37,673 bases of DNA from Streptomyces sp. rh34 (GCF_002551245.1 NZ_NTGZ01000043.1:1-37673); one strand, 5' to 3'. Positions 26,289 through 35,092 are shown, numbered from the stretch's first letter. Translations and numbers: made by a program. Notes: generated from the sequence alone by a model not told the origin.

Positions 26289-26960
26289 GGAGGCTCCTTC
26301 AAGCCGAGATGATTGTCGTACTGATCACCTGATCGCCTAAGGGATGCCATGAATCTTCGTAAAAGTCAGATAAGACACGAGAACATGCCAGAAGTGCCCT
26401 GATCGGCGGACAGCACACGAGTGGAACCCGGGAGCACGGACCGAGGAGGCCGACGACTGAGCCGCGCTGCTCGCACAGGCGGGCGCCCGCGGCGGCGAAC
26501 ACTGGTCCCCGGGGGACGCCGCGCATCGGCCGGCCCGCGCCCCGGCCGATGCCGTGTCTCCGAGGGAAGGGCTCCGTGATGTGCGCCGCGGTGATCACTC
26601 CAACCGCCGGTCGGCATCAGCGCCTGACGCTGCGACACCTCGGCCGCCCGGCCGGCAGAGCCGGATTCACCACGTCCCGGACGGGTCACACGGGGCGCGG
26701 GCAACGGTGCCGATCGACAGGGCCACCACGAAGGGGCCCATGATGAACGGAGCGGTTCCGCCGGCCCGCTCCTGGGCGGCGAGGGGCTGACCCGGAGCCT
26801 GGCAGACGTGAGTCACACCGTGTGCGTCTCCGCCGGCGCCCATGACAGCGCCGTGGCGCTCGTCGCCGCTCGTGAGCGGCTGCAGCACTCGCGCCCGAGA
26901 GGGAGAGCCCCGGTCTCCGCCTCGGTCCCTGCCTGAAGGACCGCCCTCGCCGGTGAGGTC
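26289..26960. other. Intergenic region without a convincing gene
   Basis: A 672-bp gap upstream of the surface-protein gene and downstream of the ANTAR gene stop. Bases about 26310-26390 are relatively AT-rich and probably contain the surface-protein promoter. Short open frames here lack codon bias and RBS; nothing recognisable was found. Confidence 0.6.
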
Positions 26961-27692
26961 TCAGGGGCGCGGGCGCAGCCGGGGGGTACTAGCCGGCGGA
27001 TTGCCGGAGACACTGCCGACGAGTTGCCCGCAGAGGTCGCGAAGTTTGACATTGCGGTGCTGCGACGCGGTGCGCAGGGTGTGGAAAGCATCTTCGGCCG
27101 AGCAGCGACGCTGACTCATGACAATGCCGATCGCCTGGTCGATGACCGTGCGCGACTGGAGAGCCGCGTGCAGGTCGGAGGTGAAGGTCTGGGCGTCGGA
27201 GAGCCGTTGGGCCAGCGCGATGGCCCCCGTCGCCCGGGCGGCCAGGTCGCGCAGACCGTCGAGGTCGACGTCCTCGAAGCCCTTCACCTCGGGTGAGTAG
27301 AGGTTCAGCGCGCCCGCGGTGTGGGAGCGCGCCGCGATGGGCAGGGAGAGGGACGACATGGTCCCGGCGGCGACGGCGAAGGCCGGATAGCCGTTCCAGC
27401 GGATCTCGACCCGCATGTCGACGACACTGACCTCGTGCCCTTCGCGCAGGGCTTGCAGGCAGGGGCCGTCGTTCTGTCCGTACTGCGCCTCGTCCAGTTC
27501 CGCTGCGCTGGTTCCCGCGCTCGCCACGGTCAAAGGGCGGCTCTCGCGCTCCAGCGTGATGCCACAGCCATCGGCGCTGGGAGCGTTGACCAACGCCCCC
27601 TCGGCCAGTGCCTGAAGGAAGTCCTCCAGCGTGTCGGTGTCCAGGAGCAGCGAGATGAGGTCGGGCGTTCCGGGTGTCAGGGCGTCGGTCAT
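26961..27692 (-). CDS. GAF-ANTAR regulator (RNA-binding antiterminator)
   Basis: A 243-residue protein from ATG 27692 (RBS GGAAGGAG). The GAF domain covers about residues 15-160, with DGCGITLERESRPLTVASAG, YGQNDGPCLQALREG and AAGTMSSLSLPIAARSHTAGALNLYSP. The C-terminal ANTAR domain (about 175-230) has LQSRTVIDQAIGIVMSQRRCSAEDAFHTLRTASQHRNVKLRDL. ANTAR proteins bind paired RNA hairpins and prevent termination; the GAF part senses a ligand or redox state. Actinobacteria have many such genes near stress sigma factors, as here. Its targets are unknown. Confidence 0.93.
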   Translation of the reverse strand: MTDALTPGTPDLISLLLDTDTLEDFLQALAEGALVNAPSADGCGITLERESRPLTVASAGTSAAELDEAQYGQNDGPCLQALREGHEVSVVDMRVEIRWNGYPAFAVAAGTMSSLSLPIAARSHTAGALNLYSPEVKGFEDVDLDGLRDLAARATGAIALAQRLSDAQTFTSDLHAALQSRTVIDQAIGIVMSQRRCSAEDAFHTLRTASQHRNVKLRDLCGQLVGSVSGNPPASTPRLRPRP

Positions 27693-28101
27693 GGTCGCTC
27701 CTTCCGGGCCGGAGCCCTTACTGCCGGCACGGCACGATACGGGAAGTGACGTCGTAGCACGCAGGGGGCGGGCCCGGCCGTGCGCAGGCCGGAGAACCGC
27801 AGAACAAGTGGTGCCGAATACCCGATCGGCGGCGGACGAGGGGCGGGGTCGGCAAGTGGCCTTCACAGCGGGCCGCTTCCCTGTCCCGGCGGACCGAGCA
27901 CCGTCATCGCGGACCGTCAGCCCGGCTCACTCCGCCTCGCCGGGGACCTCGCGCCGACGAAGTGCTGGGCCACCTCGGCCTGTTGCTTCAACAGCGCCGC
28001 GCCCTCGCGCAGTAACACCCGCGATACGTCGCGGATCGTACCGTTCCGTCCAGGCCGGGGACCAGCCCCTCGTCCATCCGCGGCGGACGTCGATTTCCTG
28101 G

Positions 28102-28126
28102 GAATGACGCGCCGGAGGGCGGGTAC
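28102..28126 (+). promoter_or_regulatory. Candidate SigB-type promoter of the sigma factor gene
   Basis: GAAT (28102-28105), a 15-bp spacer and GGGTAC (28121-28126) match the Streptomyces SigB pattern GNNT-N14-16-GGGTAC/T, 54 bp upstream of the sigma start. The -35 is degenerate, so chance is possible. The remaining gap 27693-28101 shows no gene. Confidence 0.45.
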
Positions 28127-28179
28127 GTGCGATCGCGCAGGGGGGCTTCGAACGGTGTTCAGGAAAGGGGAATCTCGCC

Positions 28180-29037
28180 ATGTCGACGTCCACGGAAGCC
28201 GCTGCCCCGTCTACCGACGCAATATCGGGGCTCCCGCGGATCGACGACCCGCGCGGTATCGCGCCGAAGGACGCTCGGGCGCTCGGGACGTTGTTCTTCG
28301 AACAGCTGCGGGTTCTCGAAGAGGGCACGCCGGCGCACCAGTACGCGCGGAACACGCTGATCGAGATGAATCTTTCCCTGGTGCACTTCGCGGCGAAGCG
28401 GTTCCGTAACCGCGGCAGCGGCGAGATGGAGGACATCGTCCAGGTCGGGACGATCGGCCTGATCAAGGCCATCGACCGGTTCGAGCTGTCGCGGGAAGTG
28501 GAGTTCACCTCGTTCGCCGTCCCCTACATCGTCGGGGAGATCAAGCGGTTCTTCCGCGACTCCACCTGGGCCGTTCACGTCCCACGACGTCTGCAGGAAC
28601 TGCGGGTCACCCTGGCCAGGGCGAAGGAAGAACTCGCGGGCCGGCTGGACCGTGAGGCCACGGTCGCCGAACTCGCCCAGCACCTGCGGATCAGTGAGGA
28701 AGAGGTCATCGAGGGCATCGTCGCCTCCAACGGTTATACCGCGGGCTCCCTCGACCTGCCCATCGGATCCGAGCGGAACAGCGCCGAGACCGTCACCTAC
28801 GGAGACATCAAGGGCGAGGACGATCCCGCCCTGGAACTGGTCGAGAACCTGCACGCCTTGGCACCGCTGATGAAAAGCCTGGACGACCGCGAACGCGCGA
28901 TCGTCCGCATGCGCTTCGGCCAGGAGATGACCCAGGCTCAGATAGGCGAGCGCCTCTCGCTCTCCCAGATGCATGTCTCTCGGCTCCTCAACCGCATTCT
29001 GACCAAGCTCCGCAAGGGCATGCTCGCGCAGCGCTGA
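28180..29037 (+). CDS. SigB/SigF-family RNA polymerase sigma factor
   Basis: A 285-residue sigma-70 group 3 factor (SigB/F/G type). Region 2 is seen in LVHFAAKRFRNRGSGEMEDIVQVGTIGLIKAIDRFE and EFTSFAVPYIVGEIKRFFRDSTWAVHVPRRLQEL, region 3 in LAQHLRISEEEVIEGI, and region 4 in LDDRERAIVRMRFGQEMTQAQIGERLSLSQMHVSRLL. RBS AAAGGGGA precedes ATG 28180. These factors direct osmotic, oxidative-stress and differentiation genes in Streptomyces and are normally held by an anti-sigma kinase; no anti-sigma or antagonist gene is adjacent, so its partner lies elsewhere. A SigB-like promoter upstream suggests autoregulation or control by a sister sigma. Confidence 0.95.
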   Translation: MSTSTEAAAPSTDAISGLPRIDDPRGIAPKDARALGTLFFEQLRVLEEGTPAHQYARNTLIEMNLSLVHFAAKRFRNRGSGEMEDIVQVGTIGLIKAIDRFELSREVEFTSFAVPYIVGEIKRFFRDSTWAVHVPRRLQELRVTLARAKEELAGRLDREATVAELAQHLRISEEEVIEGIVASNGYTAGSLDLPIGSERNSAETVTYGDIKGEDDPALELVENLHALAPLMKSLDDRERAIVRMRFGQEMTQAQIGERLSLSQMHVSRLLNRILTKLRKGMLAQR

Positions 29038-29095
29038 CACAGCGGTACGGGGAGGCTGACACAGCGGTACGGAGTGGCTGCTACAGCGGCCTCAT
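29033..29095. repeat. Short tandem repeat at the sigma gene 3' end
   Basis: Two 22-bp units (29033-29054 and 29055-29076) share gctgacacagcggtacgg and a third, degenerate unit follows (gctgctacagcgg). The first unit contains the sigma factor stop codon. It probably arose by slippage. Confidence 0.7.
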
Positions 29096-29176
29096 GGCCG
29101 GCTCACCGGCACGGTGGGCTTCGGCGCGGGAACCTGCCGCCGGCCGCCCGTTCGGCATGGGCGCCGCGTGGGGCCG

Positions 29177-29971
29177 TCATGCCGCCCCCTGGAGGGCGTC
29201 GTCGCGCAGCCGCTCGCAGGACTGGCTGAGCAGGCGCGAGACGTGCATCTGGGAGATGCCGAGGCGCTCGGCGATGCTCACCTGCGTCATGTCGCGGAAG
29301 AAGCGGAGGTAGAGGATCGTGCGCTCCCGCTCCGGCAGCTTGCGCAGACCCGGCTTCACGGCTTCCCGGTCCACGGCGACTTCCAGGGCCCTGTCGGTGG
29401 ACCCCAGCCGTTCGGAAAGAGGCCTGCCGCCTTCCGTGCCTGCCGGTTCGGCGTCCAGGGACAGGGCGCTGTAACTCTCCAGCGCCTCCATGCCCAGCAG
29501 TACGTCGTCCTCGCTCAGTCCGGCAGCAGAGGCGATCTGGCCGCAGGTCGGAGCGTGCCCACCCGCCGTCTGGCTCAGATCACGCCGTACCGTCCGTACC
29601 TGGTTGCGGAGATCCTGGACGCGACGCGGTACGTGGACGGCCCAGGTGTGATCCCGGAAGTGCCGCTTCAGCTCGCCCATGATGGTCGGAACCGCGTACG
29701 TCTCGAACGCACTGGCGCGGAGCGGGTCGTAGCGGTCCACCGCCTTGACGAGGCCCATGGCGGCCACTTGCCGAAGGTCGTCCATCGCCTCCCCCCGGTC
29801 GCGGAACCGTGAGGCTATCCGGTGAGCCATCGGCAGCCACGCGCAGACCAGATCGCTGCGCAGCTTGTCCCGCTCCGGGCCCGGAGGCAGCGCGCCCAGC
29901 CTCCGGAAAGGCTCGTGTGCGGCCGAGTCGTCCCCGTCAGTGCGTCGTACGTGGCCAGATACAGCCTGCAT
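29177..29971 (-). CDS. Second SigB/SigF-family RNA polymerase sigma factor
   Basis: A 264-residue group 3 sigma factor, clearly related to the convergent sigma gene but not its recent copy. Region 2: AHRIASRFRDRGEAMDDLRQVAAMGLVKAVDRYDP and AFETYAVPTIMGELKRHFRDHTWAVHVPRRVQDL. Region 4: LPERERTILYLRFFRDMTQVSIAERLGISQMHVSRLLSQ. The start ATG 29971 has RBS GAGGAGTG. Upstream on the same strand is a very good SigB/F-type promoter (GTTT-N15-GGGTAT). The two sigma genes are tail to tail, 139 bp apart, and may form a cascade. Confidence 0.95.
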   Translation of the reverse strand: MQAVSGHVRRTDGDDSAAHEPFRRLGALPPGPERDKLRSDLVCAWLPMAHRIASRFRDRGEAMDDLRQVAAMGLVKAVDRYDPLRASAFETYAVPTIMGELKRHFRDHTWAVHVPRRVQDLRNQVRTVRRDLSQTAGGHAPTCGQIASAAGLSEDDVLLGMEALESYSALSLDAEPAGTEGGRPLSERLGSTDRALEVAVDREAVKPGLRKLPERERTILYLRFFRDMTQVSIAERLGISQMHVSRLLSQSCERLRDDALQGAA

Positions 29972-30086
29972 GCGAACTCACTCCTCGACGACGGTTACGT
30001 TGAGTCGCCGTAGGAGCGCGCGGAGTCGGACAGATGCCGCCCGGGACTCCCACGGGCGCGCCTCATGTCCGAAGCGCATTCTTCGC

Positions 30087-30111
30087 ATACCCGAACGAAT
30101 GCGGGCTAAAC
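30087..30111 (-). promoter_or_regulatory. SigB/F-type promoter for the second sigma gene
   Basis: On the minus strand GTTT (30111-30108), a 15-bp spacer and GGGTAT (30092-30087) match the stress-sigma consensus exactly, about 115 bp upstream of the start at 29971. The gap 29972-30247 has no other gene. Confidence 0.65.
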
Positions 30112-30247
30112 GTGTGTAATTCGGGACAGTAGCGGAAACTCGCTGCCGAGTCCGGCCGCGGTGCCGCCGAGGGGGCCGGCCGCTACATCTCGGGGTCGTG
30201 GCCCCGGTCATCAGGGAGTGGCGCCACCGGCACGAAGTCGTCGTCGC

Positions 30248-30478
30248 TCACGACCGTCCGCCGCCCTCCTTCCTGACCAGCGACTCCGGGCGGTGGACGG
30301 CCTTCTTGCCCGTCTTGTCGCTCCGTACTTCGTACTGCGGTTCCTCCTCGGAGGCGTCGACCGTCCGGCCGGCCCTCTCGGTCCGCTTCTCGATCCTCCC
30401 GGTCACGGAGCCCTCGACGTCCTGCCCGTGGCTCCGCCAGACGACGTCGTCGCCCTTGGAGAGCTTCTTCTTCGTCAT
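30248..30478 (-). CDS. Small DUF2945 (hypervirulence-associated TUDOR-type) protein
   Basis: A 76-residue basic cytoplasmic protein. The start ATG 30478 (MTKKKLSKGDDVVW) is preferred over ATG 30487 because GAAGGA lies 8 bp before it and overlaps the outer ATG. KGDDVVWRSHGQDVEGSVTGRI is the family's SH3/Tudor-like beta barrel, and the end PQYEVRSDKTGKKAVHRPESL is also typical. Family members are small, of unknown biochemical role, and often found in stress-induced sets. It is followed upstream by the copper-storage gene on the same strand, 85 bp away. Confidence 0.85.
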   Translation of the reverse strand: MTKKKLSKGDDVVWRSHGQDVEGSVTGRIEKRTERAGRTVDASEEEPQYEVRSDKTGKKAVHRPESLVRKEGGGRS

Positions 30479-30563
30479 GGTGCGCATCCTTCAGTGCTCG
30501 CTCGTCCGCCGATGTCCCACTGGTGGCCCGCCGGGCGCGTGTCCGCGCCGGACCGACGAGCGG

Positions 30564-30974
30564 TCAGCCCAGCGAGGACAGGAGGGCTTCGCACGCCCGC
30601 TCGCAACGCCGGCATGCCTCGGCGCAGACGCGGCAGTGTTCGTGCCGGTCCGCATGGGCCTCGCACGCGTCGGCGCAGGCCTCGCAGACGGTGGCGCAGG
30701 CTCGGAGGACCGCGCGGGTCACGTTCGCGTCGTACCCCGTGTGGCGCGAGAGCACGGCCGCGGTCGTTCCGCAGACGTCGGCGCAGTCCATATCGGTGCG
30801 GATGCACCGGGTGAGCTCGGCGACCGCCTCCTCCGACAGACAGGCGTCGGCGCAGGCCGTGCAGGCCTGGGCGCAGGCGACGCACTCCTCGATGCAGCGG
30901 GCGAGCTTCTGGCGGTCCACCCCGCCCAGGTCGGCGGGGTAGGTGGTGAGCATGTCCTCGACCACGGTGGTCAT
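30564..30974 (-). CDS. Cys-rich four-helix-bundle copper-storage protein (DUF326/Csp-like)
   Basis: A 136-residue protein with 18 cysteines in the helical patterns CIEECVACAQACTACADAC, MDCADVC, CATVCEACADAC and CRVCAEACRRCERAC. This is the arrangement of Csp copper-storage proteins, whose four-helix bundle binds many Cu(I) ions through Cys lining its core. No signal peptide is seen, so it resembles the cytosolic (Csp3-like) form. Start ATG 30974 has RBS GGGAGG. It lies among stress genes and within 5 kb of other metal-linked genes; no CsoR or CopA is adjacent. Confidence 0.92.
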   Translation of the reverse strand: MTTVVEDMLTTYPADLGGVDRQKLARCIEECVACAQACTACADACLSEEAVAELTRCIRTDMDCADVCGTTAAVLSRHTGYDANVTRAVLRACATVCEACADACEAHADRHEHCRVCAEACRRCERACEALLSSLG

Positions 30975-31226
30975 GAGCGCCTCCCGGCGTGCAGGTCGTC
31001 CTGGGCGGCGGGGCGCCGCCCGCTTTGTACGGGTAGACCGATCGCGGGTCGCGAAACGCGAATCGCCTGAACATCGGAGAACGCGCCCGAGCACGAGCGG
31101 GCCCGCCGGTCCGCGAAGGACGGGTTTGCTCTCCGGCATCGGTGGTACCCAGTAGCGGCACGACGTCCGGCGTTTCAGGACCTCCGACCGACTCAGGACA
31201 CTCCGACCGACGTAGCGAGGACGACC

Positions 31227-31712
31227 ATGGCAGCCCGGCACCATCTCATCGACCGCTCCCCGTCCGCCGTGTGGGCGGTGCTGGAGGACGAAGGTCTCTA
31301 CGGCACCTGGGTGGTGGGGACCTCCGGATCCCGCCGGGAACAGGGCGACTGGCCGGAGCTGGGCTCCTCGATCACCTACAGCGTGCGCCTGGGGCCCAAG
31401 GAGTTCACCGGGCGCACGGTGGTGCGGCGCATCGAAAGGCCCGGGACGTTGGAGCTGGAGGCCGAGGCCGGCCCGCTGGGTTCGGCGCGTATCGCCCTGG
31501 ACATCCGGCCGTGGGGCGACAAGACCCTCGTGACCGTCGACGAACATCCGCTGCGGGGCATCGGCGGCACGCTCCACAACGTCCTGCTGGACTCGCTGAT
31601 CCAGATCCGCCACCGCACCATGCTGGCCCGCCTCGCCCGGCTGGCCGAGCGCATGACGCCGGGGGAGACGCGTGAGGGCGGACGCAGCGTCGCACCGGCC
31701 GACCGCCCATGA
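31227..31712 (+). CDS. SRPBCC (START-like) family protein
   Basis: A 161-residue protein with the SRPBCC opening (HHLIDRSPSAVWAVLEDEGLYGTWVVG), a central beta sheet (SSITYSVRLGPKEFTGRTVVRRIERPGTLELEAEA) and a long C-terminal helix (LLDSLIQIRHRTMLARLARLAERM). Such folds bind hydrophobic ligands or act as polyketide cyclases; here the ligand is unknown. ATG 31227 has GAGGAC as RBS. It lies 67 bp upstream of a CrtI-like flavoprotein, and the two could act together on a lipid. Confidence 0.88.
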   Translation: MAARHHLIDRSPSAVWAVLEDEGLYGTWVVGTSGSRREQGDWPELGSSITYSVRLGPKEFTGRTVVRRIERPGTLELEAEAGPLGSARIALDIRPWGDKTLVTVDEHPLRGIGGTLHNVLLDSLIQIRHRTMLARLARLAERMTPGETREGGRSVAPADRP

Positions 31713-31779
31713 GTTCCCGCTGTACGTGGAACCCGCTGTGGGCGGGGTGCACACCGTCGAGACGGAGGGTGACGCTCCC

Positions 31780-33420
31780 ATGGTCGACGCGGTAGTGGTC
31801 GGCAGCGGACCGAACGGCCTGGTCGCGGCCAATCTGCTCGCCGACGCCGGCTGGTCGGTGGAGGTGCTGGAGGCGCAGGACGAGCCGGGCGGCGCGGTCC
31901 GCAGCGACCGTGGTGTACACCCCGAGTACGTCAACGACCTGTTCAGCTCGTTCTACCCCCTGGCCGCGGCTTCCCCGGTCCTGGCCCGGCTGGATCTGCA
32001 CCGGGAGGGGCTGCGCTGGAGCCACGCGCCTCAGGTGCTCGCGCACCCGCTGCTCGACGGCGCCTGCGCGGTGCTGGACCGGGACCGGTCGGCGACCGCC
32101 GCCGGCCTGGACCGTTTCGCGCCCGGCGACGGCGAGAGCTGGCTGAGCCTCTGCCGGATCTGGGACCGGTTGGGCGAGAACATCGTCGACGCTCTCTTCG
32201 CGCCCTTTCCACCCGTCCGGGCCGGGGCCGTGCTGGCGGCGCGGCTCCGGGCGGCGGGCGGGCTGCGGCTGGCCCGCAGCCTCGTCCTCCCGGTCCGCAG
32301 GCTGGGCGAGGAGGAGTTCGCCGGGGCAGGCGGGCGGCTGCTGCTGGCGGGCAACGCCCTGCATGCCGATCTGGCGCCGGAGGCGGCGGGCAGCGGCGGC
32401 TTCGGCTGGCTGATGTCCATGCTGGGGCAGTTCCATGGCTTCCCGGCCCCCGTCGGCGGCGCGGGGGCTCTCACCGCGGCGCTGGTGAGCCGGTTGCAGC
32501 GGCGTGGGGGGAGCGTGAGGTGCGGGCAGCGGGTCACCGAGATCTCCGTACGGCGGGGGCGCGCCGTGGGCGTGCGTACAGAGACCGGGGAGGCGGTCCC
32601 CGCCCGCAGGGCCGTGCTGGCCGACGTGTCCGCCCCGGGCCTTTACGGGGCGCTGGTCGCCGCAGAGCACCTGCCCGGCCGGCTCCTGGACGACATGCGA
32701 CGGTTCCAGTGGGACTTCGCCACCTTCAAGGTGGACTGGGCGCTGAACGGCCCTGTTCCGTGGAGCAGCGCGGCTGCTGCCTCGGCGGGGACCGTCCACC
32801 TGGCCGAAGGGGTCGACGAGCTCACCAGGTGCGCGTCCCAGATCGCCCGCGGCCTGATCCCGGACCGCCCCTTTCTGCTGGTGGGGCAGATGACCACCAC
32901 CGACGCGACCCGGTCGCCGCTGGACACCGAATCGGCGTGGGCCTACACCCACGTGCCCCACGCGGTGAAGGCGGACGCGGGCCCGGACGGGCTGACCGGC
33001 GGATGGGACGCCGGGGAGCGGGAGCGGATGGCCGACCGGGTGGAGCAGCAGGTGGAGCGCTACGCTCCCGGCTTCCGCAGCCGGATCCGGGCCCGGCGGA
33101 TTCTCTCCCCGGCGGCGTTGCAGGACGCGGACGCCAATCTGCGTAACGGCGCCATCAACGGAGGAACGGCCTCGATGCACCAGCAGTTGGTGTTCCGGCC
33201 GGTGCCGGGAACGGGTCGCCCCGAAACACCCGTGAAGGGGCTGTACCTGGCGTCCGCGTCAGCGCATCCGGGTGGCGGGGTGCACGGCGCTCCGGGCGCC
33301 AACGCCGCCCGCGCCGCCCTCCGCTCCGCCTGGGGCACCGCGACCGTGCTGTCCGCTGCCCGGCGACTGCCGGCCCGCCGCGGCCGGACCGGTCGCGAGG
33401 CGGCCTATCGGTCGAAGTAG
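31780..33420 (+). CDS. Phytoene-desaturase-like NAD(P)/FAD oxidoreductase 3
   Basis: A 546-residue flavoprotein from ATG 31780 (RBS GGAGGGTGA). The dinucleotide motif VVGSGPNGLVAANLLADAG is at residues 6-24, followed by PGGAVRS. The C-terminal FAD-binding region contains YLASASAHPGGGVHGAPGANAARAAL, typical of the COG1233 group. It is only distantly related to the two flavoproteins at 2369-5772 and lacks their GGCCTAW block. Homologues are widespread single genes of unknown substrate. Its 3' end directly abuts the remnant of an ABC transporter, suggesting a deletion or insertion joined these loci. Confidence 0.9.
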   Translation: MVDAVVVGSGPNGLVAANLLADAGWSVEVLEAQDEPGGAVRSDRGVHPEYVNDLFSSFYPLAAASPVLARLDLHREGLRWSHAPQVLAHPLLDGACAVLDRDRSATAAGLDRFAPGDGESWLSLCRIWDRLGENIVDALFAPFPPVRAGAVLAARLRAAGGLRLARSLVLPVRRLGEEEFAGAGGRLLLAGNALHADLAPEAAGSGGFGWLMSMLGQFHGFPAPVGGAGALTAALVSRLQRRGGSVRCGQRVTEISVRRGRAVGVRTETGEAVPARRAVLADVSAPGLYGALVAAEHLPGRLLDDMRRFQWDFATFKVDWALNGPVPWSSAAAASAGTVHLAEGVDELTRCASQIARGLIPDRPFLLVGQMTTTDATRSPLDTESAWAYTHVPHAVKADAGPDGLTGGWDAGERERMADRVEQQVERYAPGFRSRIRARRILSPAALQDADANLRNGAINGGTASMHQQLVFRPVPGTGRPETPVKGLYLASASAHPGGGVHGAPGANAARAALRSAWGTATVLSAARRLPARRGRTGREAAYRSK

Positions 33421-33467
33421 GACTCCAGCCCGCCGCGACGTCGGACGTCGAGCGTCGCGCAGTGGAA

Positions 33468-33563
33468 GGATCCGACCTGGTCACGGCGGGCGGCACCTAC
33501 GCGTCCTTCTGGCAGCGCCGGACCCGGGCCCACGGCTGGCGGCTGGAGGCGGCACGGTCATGA
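33468..33563 (+). pseudogene. C-terminal stub of an ABC transporter ATPase/permease
   Basis: The frame ending at TGA 33561-33563 reads VEGSDLVTAGGTYASFWQRR then TRAHGWRL, matching the extreme C-terminus of siderophore-type ABC exporters/importers (usually VEQGTHDELVAAGGTYA-FW). Everything upstream of it is missing: 48 bp earlier is the stop of the flavoprotein. It lies just before a salicylate synthase gene, fitting a reduced siderophore locus. Confidence 0.6.
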
Positions 33564-33627
33564 CTCCCCACCACGCACCAGCGATCCGCCGGACACAACC
33601 GGAGCGCCAGAGAGAGGGCACGACACG

Positions 33628-35035
33628 ATGAGTACCGGCCTGAGGAAGACCTGGGACGCGTGGGCGGGTGCCGTCCCGCGACTGGCGCACGCAAGCACCC
33701 TGGAGCCCTGCGACGACCCCGCGGCCGCGGCCACCCGCCTCGCCCAAGCCGCCCTCGCCGACCAGTACATGGTCTACGAGGCGGCAGCGGGCGTCTGGCA
33801 CTTCGCTGCGGGCTCCACCGAGAGCCTCACCGCGCACGCGGCCGGCATCACGGCGCGAGCGGGGGGGGCGCACCTGGACGTCTCCCACCGACGACAGGCC
33901 CCTGACGGTTTTCGCCGACGCGCTGAGCGCCCTCTCCGCGGCGCACGGCGCGCACGACAGCGAACGTCACTTCTACGGCTGGGCCGCCTTCGAACTCGCC
34001 CATCTCCTCCACGCGGACCCCGCGGCCACCGGTGAGGGGCCTCTGCTGCACGCACTGATCCCGTCCGTCGAGGTGACCCTCACCGGGGACCGGACCGTGA
34101 TCCGCGCGATGGACGAGGCGTGGCTCCACAAGGTCGCTGACCTGCTGGCGGAGCCGACTACGCAACATCTCGCCCCGGACGGGCCGACTCCGGAGGTGTC
34201 CGAGCGGATCATCGCGGCCGGCACGGACGCCTATGGCTGTGCGGTGTCCCGAACGGTCGAGGACATCCGCGCCGGGCTCCTGGAGAAGGTTGTCGTCTCC
34301 CGGAAGGTTCCGCTGCCCGCCGCGCCATCCGTGGACTTCCCCGCGACCTATCTCACGGGCCGCCGGGCCAACACCCCGGCCCGCTCCTACCTGCTGGATC
34401 TCGGTGGCTACCGGGCTGCCGGGTTCAGCCCGGAGACCGTCCTGGAGGTCGGCGAGGACGGCCGCGTCAGCACCCAGCCCCTCGCAGGCACCCGCGCACA
34501 CGGGGCGGACCCGACGGAGAACGAGCGCCTGCGCGCGGAACTGCTCACCGACCCCAAAGAGGTGCACGAGCACGCCGTGTCCGTACGCCTCGCCTGGGAG
34601 GAGATGACGGCGGTGTGCCGGCCCGGGTCCGTCACGGTCGAGGAGTTCATGGCCGTCCGGCCGCGCGGTTCGGTGCAGCACCTCGCCTCACGGGTGACAG
34701 GCCGACTGCGGCCCGATGCCGGACCATGGGGCGCCTTCGCCTCGATCTTCCCGGCGATCACCGCCACCGGAGTCTCCAAACGCTCCGCCCTCCAGGCGCT
34801 GGCCCGCCACGAGGAGGGGCCACGAGGTCTGTACGGCGGCGCGGTCTTCCGGGGGAGCACTGATGGCGCCCTCGACGCGGCACTCGTCCTGCGCACTCTC
34901 ATCGGTGACGGCGACGAGACATGGCTGCGCGCGGGCGCGGGAGTCACCGCTCAATCCAGCCCCGAACGGGAGACAGAGGAGACCTGCGAGAAACTTCGCA
35001 GCGTCGCCCCGCACCTGAGGTTCGCCGTTCAGTAG
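33628..35035 (+). pseudogene. Salicylate synthase (MbtI/Irp9-like), frameshifted in a G8 run
   Basis: Chorismate-utilising enzyme converting chorismate via isochorismate to salicylate for siderophores. The N-terminus (from ATG 33628, MSTGLRKTWDAWAGAV) is in one frame up to the run of eight G at 33861-33868. The rest continues in the next frame (RTWTSPTDDRPLTVFADAL and on). Dropping one G gives one continuous protein of 468 residues. The C-terminal two-thirds has the MbtI signatures EKVVVSRKVPLP, TYLTGRRANTPARSYLLDLGG, FSPETVLEV, QPLAGTRA, DPKEVHEHAVSVR, RPRGSVQHL, GLYGGAV and LRAGAGVTAQSSPERE-ETCEKL. The homopolymer could be a sequencing error or a phase-variable or dead allele. No MbtA-like or NRPS siderophore gene is visible nearby. 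Confidence 0.88.
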
Positions 35036-35092
35036 ATCTGGGAGCCGACCGTGCACACCGCAGCCGGTGAAATACATTCTCAGATATAGCAC

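Noticed and set aside
26299..26790. Short open frames in the gap before the ANTAR gene
   Set aside because: No RBS, no domain, and overlapping frames on both strands of GC-rich DNA; probably chance.
31144..31149. GGGTAC on the minus strand as a SigB promoter for the copper-storage gene
   Set aside because: No GNNT or GTTT at 14-16 bp spacing, and 170 bp from the start.
31780..33420. Carotenoid cluster membership of the third CrtI-like gene
   Set aside because: No phytoene synthase, GGPP synthase or cyclase nearby, and the family includes many non-carotenoid enzymes.
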